Assembly (NCBI GenBank): GCA_900316015.1
Contig: ONBG01000035.1
Coordinates: forward strand, 1 to 36,911
Direction of reading: 5' to 3'
Length of the DNA stretch: 36,911 nucleotides
DNA from: an uncultured Prevotella sp.
GTDB lineage: Bacteria > Bacteroidota > Bacteroidia > Bacteroidales > Bacteroidaceae
Shown one piece after another: positions 15,256 through 21,504 of this stretch. A program made the translations under genes and the position numbers. The notes under the pieces are model-generated. The model saw only the letters and a program-made list of their open reading frames with translations, was not told where the DNA came from and did no database searches. Position 1 is the stretch's first letter; each line of letters begins with the position of its first letter.

Positions 15256-16055
15256 CCTTGCAAGGCGCGGGCATAAGCTAAGAAAGAGCCGAATTGAGGG
15301 GAGGTGAAGGTGATGGGCAATCCTACCTGTTGCGCGCATCGGGCGGTGTAAGGACCCATCGAGGCGATCACCATATTCTCTAAAGGCTTTGTGGAAACGT
15401 CTAACGAGTCAATGACCTTACGCAAAACCTCAGCTTCAGCTCCACTGGTAAGGGCGATACCTCTGATCGCATGTCGCCTGAGGAGATCCTTCACCTGATC
15501 GCAAGCCTGTGGTGAAGCACTTCGTGTGAGATAGGCAGGGATAAAGGCTACCTCGCATCCAATTGCCTTTAATTCCCGCAGGAATGCAGGCACGGTTTCT
15601 GGCTCCTTCAATCCTTCTACTTGAGGCCCCAAGACAGCTATTCTCACGTGAGAATGGATATTGCTTTCCTTGAGCTCGGTCACGATCCCCATTGGACTGG
15701 GTTCCTTAGGTATGAACCGCGGGGTAACCTGTAAACGGTTCTTCATCCATTCGATGTCTTTCCCGATGGCAAGGTAGCCAACCTGCTGAGGTAGGCTCAC
15801 GCGCTCATGCTGCAAGGTCAACGACATTGAGTCAATCGCTTTCCTACTGGTGAAAACAACATAATCATACGAGTTGATTTCCCCGAGGAAAGTCGACCAG
15901 GCAAGTACCCTTTGCTGGATAACAGTTTCAATCATTGGAATACTAATAGGGGAGAAGGCAACTTTTCCTTCACGGTTGCATTCTTCAATGGCATCCAAGA
16001 ACCTGTGTGCATAGTCTTTAGGAGCCGTGACCAATAGAGATATTGATTGCTTCAT
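15222..16055 (-). CDS. hemD: Uroporphyrinogen-III synthase (HemD) family protein
   Basis: A 277-residue protein matching the low-identity HemD fold of two Rossmann-like domains. The N-terminal half contains YDYVVFTSRKAIDSM, where HemD proteins have W/I-FTSxNAV. The C-terminal half has RGIALTSGAEAEVLRKVID and MVIASMGPYTARCAQQVGLP, the usual TSxSAV and IGPxTAxxAxxxG positions. The enzyme closes hydroxymethylbilane to uroporphyrinogen III in heme and corrinoid synthesis. No other tetrapyrrole gene adjoins it. Bacteroidota often place hemD alone, so this is not odd. Its final codons lie antisense to the end of the permease gene. The family is divergent, so catalytic function is likely but not proven by motif. 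Confidence 0.75.
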   Translation of the reverse strand: MKQSISLLVTAPKDYAHRFLDAIEECNREGKVAFSPISIPMIETVIQQRVLAWSTFLGEINSYDYVVFTSRKAIDSMSLTLQHERVSLPQQVGYLAIGKDIEWMKNRLQVTPRFIPKEPSPMGIVTELKESNIHSHVRIAVLGPQVEGLKEPETVPAFLRELKAIGCEVAFIPAYLTRSASPQACDQVKDLLRRHAIRGIALTSGAEAEVLRKVIDSLDVSTKPLENMVIASMGPYTARCAQQVGLPITFTSPQFGSFLAYARALQGYFLSLNTIST

Positions 16056-16060
16056 GTCAA

Positions 16061-16068
16061 CAAAGTTA
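16061..16068 (-). promoter_or_regulatory. -7 element close to the hemD start
   Basis: On the minus strand TAACTTTG reads from 16068 to 16061, a perfect TAnnTTTG. It is only 5 bp before the ATG at 16055, so transcription would begin at or next to the start codon and give a leaderless message. If hemD has a leader, another promoter must be used. Confidence 0.4.
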
Positions 16069-16209
16069 ATGAAAAGAAAGGAAAGAAACCCTGTTTGGTA
16101 GAGTCTATCAGAACCTATACAATTTTATTTAACATTATTTATACGTTCTATATGCAAGGATTTTGAATTTTTCGTGTCTTAAGAATAGACGATATAATAA
16201 AAAACAGTT

Positions 16210-17010
16210 ATGGAGAAGAATTTAACAGTATCCTTAATTATAACTACTTATAATTATGTGGATGCGTTGAGATTATGTTTGCTAAGTGTCAAGCATCAAA
16301 CCTTTATGCCCGATGAGGTGATTATCGCTGACGATGGATCAAGGAAGGAAACCCGGGATATGGTGGAGAATTTGCGGTCTACATTGCCTTATCCCATCAA
16401 GTATGTGTGGCAAGAAGACAAGGGGTTCAGAAGAGCTGCGATCTTGAATCGAGCTTTCGCTGCGTCGGAGAGCGACTATATCATACAGATTGATGGGGAC
16501 TTGATTCTTGACAGGCATTTTGTGGAGGACCATGTGCGTCATGCACGTAAGGGCTATCACTATAACGGAAGCAGGACTAAGATTACCGAAAGAGCCACAA
16601 AGAGATTCCTGAAGATGCCATGGATAGAGATCCATCCTTGGACTTATGGCGTGAACAGAAAGGGAAATGCCCTGCGGATCCCGTTCTTAGCACCTCTTTT
16701 TTATCGCGAGGACCATTGCCGGGGTTGTAACATGGCTTTCTGGCGGGATGATATCCTGCGCATTAACGGATACGATGAAGGCTATGTAAGATATGGGAAG
16801 GAAGACGCAGATTTGAACGCAAGGCTAGACCGAGCTGGCGTGCGCAGCCGCCATCTGAAATTCTGTGCTATTCAATACCATCTTTACCATCCTGAGCACG
16901 AGACTTTCCATGACATGAGCCTTGTTCGTTCTTTGTTCGCAAAGAATAACAAGAATGGGGTTATCCGTGTGGAGAAGGGCATTAACCAGTATCGCGAGCA
17001 ATGTATTTGA
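16210..17010 (+). CDS. Family 2 glycosyltransferase
   Basis: A 266-residue GT-A enzyme. The nucleotide-binding start VSLIITTYN (residues 7-15) and the DDGS motif (41-44) are followed by the metal-binding DxD (Asp95-Gly-Asp97 in QIDGD). A C-terminal segment, CNMAFWRDDILRINGYDEGY with YGKEDADLNARL, matches the Glyco_tran_7C-type galactosyltransferase extension and supplies the catalytic ED. It is cytoplasmic or membrane-peripheral, with no transmembrane helix. The likely role is adding a hexose to lipopolysaccharide or another surface glycan. It stands alone, without other glycan genes, between hemD and a convergent receptor operon. The first 100 bp are markedly AT-rich compared with the remainder. 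Donor and acceptor are unknown. Confidence 0.88.
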   Translation: MEKNLTVSLIITTYNYVDALRLCLLSVKHQTFMPDEVIIADDGSRKETRDMVENLRSTLPYPIKYVWQEDKGFRRAAILNRAFAASESDYIIQIDGDLILDRHFVEDHVRHARKGYHYNGSRTKITERATKRFLKMPWIEIHPWTYGVNRKGNALRIPFLAPLFYREDHCRGCNMAFWRDDILRINGYDEGYVRYGKEDADLNARLDRAGVRSRHLKFCAIQYHLYHPEHETFHDMSLVRSLFAKNNKNGVIRVEKGINQYREQCI

Positions 17011-17057
17011 AGCATGTGATGGGATAGGAGTGCATCGTTCATCATTATTCCCAAAAG

Positions 17058-17105
17058 AAATCCCAGCAAGAAAGGGCAACTCGTGAGCCTATCTTGCTGG
17101 GATTT
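17058..17105. terminator. Bidirectional terminator between convergent genes
   Basis: AAATCCCAGCAAGA (17058-17071) is perfectly complementary to TCTTGCTGGGATTT (17092-17105), a 14-bp stem that an inner AGG/CCT pairing can lengthen. On the minus strand a T-rich tail (ATTTCTTTT) follows, suiting termination of the receptor gene. On the plus strand the tail is poorer. It sits between the glycosyltransferase and the convergent receptor gene. Confidence 0.8.
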
Positions 17106-17162
17106 ACTGTATATGGGGGGCTTGATTCGAGTGAGTGATGTCAATCCTTAAGGGAGGAAGGA

Positions 17163-19016
17163 CTATATGTTTACCTCTATTCCTGCCATGACTGAGGCTC
17201 GGGGCATGGGGAAACCGGCATTGACCTCATATCGTTGGGCAAGAAGATTCTCACCGTGGACGAATACCTTGATGGCTTGGTTCACGTGCACGGAGGCGGT
17301 GAGATCCCAAAGCCAGAAACTTTCGGTTGAAGTGCTCTTCTCAGCTGTGTAGAGACCATTGATCCATTGCAGTCCACTGTGAAGAGTGAAACGACCGGGG
17401 TGCCAGTTACCACCCACGTAGAGCTTGTGTTTGGGCGCAGCGGTGAGCGTACGACTGGTGTGTAGGAAGCTGTAGTTGGCATCAAGACGTAGGTGTTGCA
17501 TGGGAGCGAAGAAGGCAAGAAGCTCTAACCCTGCGTTCTCCGTGCTTCCAGTGTTGACATTACGTGGTCTACTGTCAATCATCTGTGTGGTGATAAGGTT
17601 GTCAGCATTGAGGTAGAATGCATTGATGCCATAGCCGAAACGTCCGTTAAGGAGCCGTTGGCGCAGTGAGAGTTCATAGTTCCAGAGTCGTTCTGGTGCC
17701 AGTTCCGCATTAGCAGGGCGAAACATATAGAGCTCGCGTAGGGTAGGGTTGCGGAAGCCTTTGCCCACGATCGCTTTCAGTTCCATGTCGTGAGGCAAAC
17801 GGGCGGTGAGTCCGCCTTGTGGAATCCATTCGCTGCCAGACACACTATGGTGGTCCATACGCAGTGCCACGTCAGCAGTGAGCCATGAAAACAGTTCTTG
17901 ACGGATGTCGGCATAGCCTGCAACCTCATGGACGGTGCGGTCGGTGAGGTCAGTGTGGCTCCCGTCTGCCATCGCTTTTTGCCAAGCATGACCGCCAAAG
18001 TGCTGGTAGTCGAAGCCAAGAGTGATGCGCGTGGCAGAGAAGAGCGAGAGGCTCTCATAAGCAGAGAGGCCACCCATGCGATCGTTGTGCAAATAGTAGG
18101 CGGTTTGCGGGGAGGCTGCGACTGTGTGACCATCGTTAATATGGTGATGTCCCCAGTTGTAGAAGGCACGTACGGCACCTGAGAGATGTCCGTATTCATT
18201 GGTGAGCGAGAGGGACGCCATGCCACGGGTGATATCCATGTCATTGTCAATGAGCGGTGCAGCTACTGGTCCAGGGTTTGACGACTCCTGGTAGGAAAGG
18301 TTTACGTTGCCATCCAACTTCCAGTTACGCGAAAGGTCGTAGCCGAGCTTAAGGAAACCACTCGTCTGGTTAAAGGCAGCGTTTGGTCTGTGCCCATCGG
18401 TACGCTCATAGTTGAGGGCGGCGATCGACGAGAAGCGACCTTGTCGGAAACGGTTCGTGGCGGTGCCGATGAAGGTGCCGTAGCTTCCACCTTGCAAGTT
18501 GACTTTTGTGCGCATACCGTTGACCTCCATCTGCCTTGTTACGATGTTGAGCACTCCACCCATAGCATTGCTGCCATAAATGGCGGAGGCCGGGCCACTG
18601 ACTACCTCCACGCGATCGGCCATCATCGTTTGGTAGGTGTCGGCGAGCGGATGACCGTAGAGCCCGGCATATTGCGGGAGTCCATCAATGAGCACGAGCA
18701 GGTCAGCAGAGCCGCCAATGCCCCTCATCTTGATGGTGCCTGCAGCACCTGTGCTCAGTCCGTAGCCAAGGATACCGCGTGTGGTAATGAATAGTCCTGG
18801 TACCTGCTGAGTGAGCGTGGGCAGCACCGAGGACTGGTAAGAGGCGGTGAGTTGTTGCCTATCTACCACCGAGATGTCGAGTGGCAGGTGTCGGATGTTT
18901 GAGCGGTAGCGCGTGCCAGTGATCACCACGTTGCTGAGCTGCACAGAATCGGGCTGGGCATAGAATGGACTGGACACAGATAGAAGTGCGGTCAGAAGCA
19001 AAATGTTTTTATTCAT
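17163..19016 (-). CDS. TonB-dependent receptor, BtuB/FepA-like, paired with a DUF362 protein
   Basis: A 617-residue receptor. The signal peptide ends at residue 20 (SSPFYA|QPD), a TonB box NVVITGTR is at residues 29-36, and a plug carries IKMRGIGGSADLLVLIDGLP and VEVVSGPASAIYGSNAMGG. The barrel includes the FRNPTLRELY strand typical of cobalamin, heme and siderophore receptors. The size is close to BtuB, but no cobalamin riboswitch precedes the operon and no B12 genes are near. It lies 16 bp downstream of an exported DUF362 protein gene and is almost certainly co-transcribed. The ligand could be a metal chelate, heme or corrinoid; the DUF362 partner does not decide. Codon use looks more GC-rich at third positions than the neighbouring malQ and hemD genes, though I did not compute it. 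Confidence 0.88.
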   Translation of the reverse strand: MNKNILLLTALLSVSSPFYAQPDSVQLSNVVITGTRYRSNIRHLPLDISVVDRQQLTASYQSSVLPTLTQQVPGLFITTRGILGYGLSTGAAGTIKMRGIGGSADLLVLIDGLPQYAGLYGHPLADTYQTMMADRVEVVSGPASAIYGSNAMGGVLNIVTRQMEVNGMRTKVNLQGGSYGTFIGTATNRFRQGRFSSIAALNYERTDGHRPNAAFNQTSGFLKLGYDLSRNWKLDGNVNLSYQESSNPGPVAAPLIDNDMDITRGMASLSLTNEYGHLSGAVRAFYNWGHHHINDGHTVAASPQTAYYLHNDRMGGLSAYESLSLFSATRITLGFDYQHFGGHAWQKAMADGSHTDLTDRTVHEVAGYADIRQELFSWLTADVALRMDHHSVSGSEWIPQGGLTARLPHDMELKAIVGKGFRNPTLRELYMFRPANAELAPERLWNYELSLRQRLLNGRFGYGINAFYLNADNLITTQMIDSRPRNVNTGSTENAGLELLAFFAPMQHLRLDANYSFLHTSRTLTAAPKHKLYVGGNWHPGRFTLHSGLQWINGLYTAEKSTSTESFWLWDLTASVHVNQAIKVFVHGENLLAQRYEVNAGFPMPRASVMAGIEVNI

Positions 19017-19032
19017 GAAGATGTAGAGCAGC

Positions 19033-20022
19033 TTATTTCTTGTCTATATTGATTAGTGTATACTTCTTCGAGCCGAGTCCAATTTTCTCTGCCCAGTCAA
19101 TGGTATGGGTGCCATGTTGCTTATCAATGCGTTTCAGCAAGTCGGTGGGATCGTTCTTTGCAGTCACTTTCTGATTGTTGATGATGTCGACACAAGCCTG
19201 ATCGAGAGCTACAGGATCTGTGCTGGCGAGGATACCATAGTCCTCAAGCTTCACGGGAGCTGGATGGTCCACGCAGTCGCAGTCGATGCTCATGTTGTTC
19301 ATCACCGAAATGAAGATGATGCCGTTTTCCTTTTTGAAGTAATCGACCACTGCTTGAGCAGAAGCTGCCATACTCTCTAAGAATCCGTCTTGGTCGCCAA
19401 TATACTTAGATGTCCACAGCGAGTCCATGTTGAGTTTGCTCATTTTGCCAGCGGAGTGGATATATGCCTTTCCATTGGCAGAGGCGCAACCGATGGAGAG
19501 GTTTTTCAGAGCACCTCCATATCCTTCCATGGGATGGCCCTTGAAGTGATTGAGTAATACCATGAAGTCGTAGTGAGCGAGATGTTCACCCACGATATCG
19601 TAGTTCAGGTGGGTATGGTCGCGCACGGGGATGCGTATCTCGCCATATTCGTCCATGATATCAACAGGGAAATACTTCGTGAATCCGTGGCGGTCGATGA
19701 CCTGCCAGTGGTTGGCTGTATTGTTGCGCACGTCTGCAGCCTCACCCGGGTAAGCAGTATTGCATTCCACGATGGTGCCGTCAACATTGTAGACGAGATC
19801 CTTGATAAGCTCTGGCCTGAGGTAGTTCGGGTTGGATCCCTCGCCAGTGCTGATCTTCACGGCAACGCGCCCATGGGCTTTCACGCCCAATGCCTTGTAG
19901 ATGCGAACAAGTGATGCAGGAGAGATCTCACGAGTGAGATATACCTTTGACTGTGCCCAAGCCGTGGTACACAGGGTTAGCAGCATGCCTAACACGAGGG
20001 ATTTAAATAGGAAATGTTTCAT
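19033..20022 (-). CDS. Exported DUF362 domain protein
   Basis: A 329-residue protein. A signal peptide (MKHFLFKSLVLGMLLTLCTTAWA) shows export to the periplasm or beyond. The body matches DUF362 (PF04015): GHPMEGYGGALKNLSIGCASANGK in the middle and DCDCVDHPAPVKLEDYGILA followed by STDPVALDQACVDI near the end. Most DUF362 proteins are cytoplasmic and often carry an attached 4Fe-4S ferredoxin domain. This one has no ferredoxin motif, although the conserved CDC pair and nearby His could bind metal. The ATG at 20022 was preferred to an in-frame TTG 6 bp earlier. It is first in an operon with a TonB-dependent receptor. Biochemical function of the family is unknown; a periplasmic binding or processing role for the receptor's ligand is a guess. 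Confidence 0.85.
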   Translation of the reverse strand: MKHFLFKSLVLGMLLTLCTTAWAQSKVYLTREISPASLVRIYKALGVKAHGRVAVKISTGEGSNPNYLRPELIKDLVYNVDGTIVECNTAYPGEAADVRNNTANHWQVIDRHGFTKYFPVDIMDEYGEIRIPVRDHTHLNYDIVGEHLAHYDFMVLLNHFKGHPMEGYGGALKNLSIGCASANGKAYIHSAGKMSKLNMDSLWTSKYIGDQDGFLESMAASAQAVVDYFKKENGIIFISVMNNMSIDCDCVDHPAPVKLEDYGILASTDPVALDQACVDIINNQKVTAKNDPTDLLKRIDKQHGTHTIDWAEKIGLGSKKYTLINIDKK

Positions 20023-20055
20023 AATCAATTACTCTTTAGTTCTTCTAACGACTGC

Positions 20056-20063
20056 AAAGATAG
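20056..20063 (-). promoter_or_regulatory. -7 element of the DUF362-receptor operon
   Basis: On the minus strand TATCTTTG reads from 20063 to 20056, a perfect TAnnTTTG, giving a start near 20049 and a leader of about 27 nt. A TTTG lies 12 bp upstream of it, closer than the usual 19-20 bp, so the -33 element is uncertain. Confidence 0.55.
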
Positions 20064-20342
20064 GCTTTTTCATGCAAAGAAGAGTTATAAATAGTAATGG
20101 AATTCTAATACATTTTGTGGTTTTTTGTTCACATTTTGCGGAATGGGATAAAATTTTAGGTAACAAACATGTCAATATTGCGTATGAAAGGCTATTGTTT
20201 GAGTGACACGGTATTGGGCATCCTTCTTCAAGGCTCTTTGCGATGTGTGTATCTCAACATCCTACTCGGCTGTGTAAGGAAATGGTGGGGATCAGTGCAA
20301 TAACAGCAATAGATGAAAAGATTATAGGGAGATAGGAAGAAA
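20064..20342. other. Intergenic stretch with no recognisable gene
   Basis: Between the DUF362-operon promoter and the mltG terminator I see no coding frame with a ribosome site, no tRNA-like fold and no strong hairpin. An open frame on the plus strand covers part of it (to 20206) but begins inside the DUF362 gene and is low in coding character. Confidence 0.5.
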
Positions 20343-20370
20343 ATAGGGGGATCCTATTTGATCCCCCTAT
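20343..20370 (-). terminator. mltG terminator with the stop codon in its loop
   Basis: ATAGGGGGATC (20343-20353) and GATCCCCCTAT (20360-20370) are perfect 11-bp arms around a 6-nt loop. On the minus strand the hairpin is followed by TTTTCTTCC. The first arm encodes the last residues of MltG (DRGI) and the loop holds the TAG stop at 20356-20354. Confidence 0.75.
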
Positions 20371-21400
20371 CGTTTAGAGCCTTTGCGTATTTAGCTGCAT
20401 TCTGCATGTGCTCCTCATATGTCCGTGCAAAATTATGGGTTCCGCTGAAGTCCTCCTTGGCGCACATGTAAAGGTAATCGTGATGGACGTGGTTGAGCAC
20501 GGCATCAATACCTGCCACTGTCGGGATGCGGATGGGACCTGGAGGAAGCCCTACGTTCTTGTAAGTATTGTAGGGGCTGTTGATGTTGAGTAGGTTATGG
20601 TAGATACGATGCAAGTCGAACCGTTTCCATGCGAACTTGATGGTAGGGTCAGCCTGAAGCGGCATCCCCTCAGGGTATTCTGCATCGCGAAATTTCAGGC
20701 GGTTGTAGTACATCCCTGCGATCATGGGCTTCTCCTGGTCGTTAGCTGTCTCCTCATCGACGATACTAGCAAGCGTAATCACCTCGTTAGGCGTGAGCCC
20801 CATCTGCTTTGCCTTCTGTGTACGTTCGAAATCCCAGAATTTCTTGCTTTCCTTCTGCATGCGTTGCAAGAATTTTCCCAATGGGATATTCCAGTATACA
20901 TCATAGGTATTGGGGATGAACATGCAAGCAATGGTTGTCGTGTCGTAGCCATAGGCGCGGCATGTATCCTCGTTGACCAACGCATGGTAGAGCATGGCAC
21001 TATCAAGCATCAGTTTGTTAGCTACCTCGCCCGCCAGCTTGTCCAAGGTGCGTACTGATGGGATGGTTAGGTTAACTGGGCTTTGCATGCCATTCTTAAT
21101 GTGCCTGAACAACTTGAAGGCACCCTCGCCCGGTTCAATGGCATAACGACCCGTCCTCACGTGCTTAGCGTAAGAGCTATGGCGCATCAGTGTGGTAAAA
21201 GCCTGCATTCCATGCCGCGTACCATATTGCTGCAACTTGACGATAACTGAGTCTGCATTGTCGTCATTGTCGATATACACATACTGTGTATGGGATGATG
21301 AAGAGAATGCGGAAAACAAATAGTAATACATTAGACCGATGATAAGCAGCAAGCAAACACCTGCTGCGATCAGATATTTCTTTCTAATAATCTTGTCCAT
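20354..21400 (-). CDS. mltG: Endolytic murein transglycosylase MltG (YceG-like)
   Basis: A 348-residue protein with an N-terminal membrane anchor (about residues 9-31), a LysM-like region and the YceG catalytic domain (about 120-340). Family motifs present are NEVITLASIVDEET (206-218), MYYNRL, PLQADPTIKFA and SPYNTYKNVGLPPGPI. MltG cleaves nascent glycan strands at the inner membrane and sets their length. The catalytic glutamate of E. coli MltG (Glu218, in SIVEKET) aligns with Asp215 here, followed by Glu216 and Glu217, so the active-site acid is either Asp or shifted by one residue. The gene is divergent from malQ, with its own TACCTTTG element, and ends in a terminator that includes its stop codon. 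Confidence 0.92.
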   Translation of the reverse strand: MDKIIRKKYLIAAGVCLLLIIGLMYYYLFSAFSSSSHTQYVYIDNDDNADSVIVKLQQYGTRHGMQAFTTLMRHSSYAKHVRTGRYAIEPGEGAFKLFRHIKNGMQSPVNLTIPSVRTLDKLAGEVANKLMLDSAMLYHALVNEDTCRAYGYDTTTIACMFIPNTYDVYWNIPLGKFLQRMQKESKKFWDFERTQKAKQMGLTPNEVITLASIVDEETANDQEKPMIAGMYYNRLKFRDAEYPEGMPLQADPTIKFAWKRFDLHRIYHNLLNINSPYNTYKNVGLPPGPIRIPTVAGIDAVLNHVHHDYLYMCAKEDFSGTHNFARTYEEHMQNAAKYAKALNDRGIK

Positions 21401-21426
21401 GCCTCATATAACTCATAAAAACCGTG

Positions 21427-21434
21427 CAAAGGTA
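21427..21434 (-). promoter_or_regulatory. -7 element of mltG
   Basis: TACCTTTG on the minus strand (21434 to 21427) predicts transcription from about 21420, 20 nt before the mltG ATG. It is the mirror partner of the malQ element 43 bp away. No clear -33 element was found. Confidence 0.55.
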
Positions 21435-21476
21435 ATAAAAGTTTGTGGTTTATGATAGTGGTTGACGGATTTTTTC

Positions 21477-21484
21477 TACCTTTG
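21477..21484 (+). promoter_or_regulatory. -7 element of malQ
   Basis: TACCTTTG at 21477-21484 matches TAnnTTTG. Transcription would start near 21491, about 14 nt before the malQ ATG, with AAGAAGG directly before the start codon. The -33 element is poor. Confidence 0.55.
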
Positions 21485-21504
21485 TAAAAAGATTCTTAAG
21501 AAGG

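Noticed and set aside
20023-20353. Cobalamin riboswitch upstream of the BtuB-like receptor operon
   Set aside because: No B12-box-like sequence was seen, and the predicted leader from the -7 element is only about 27 nt.
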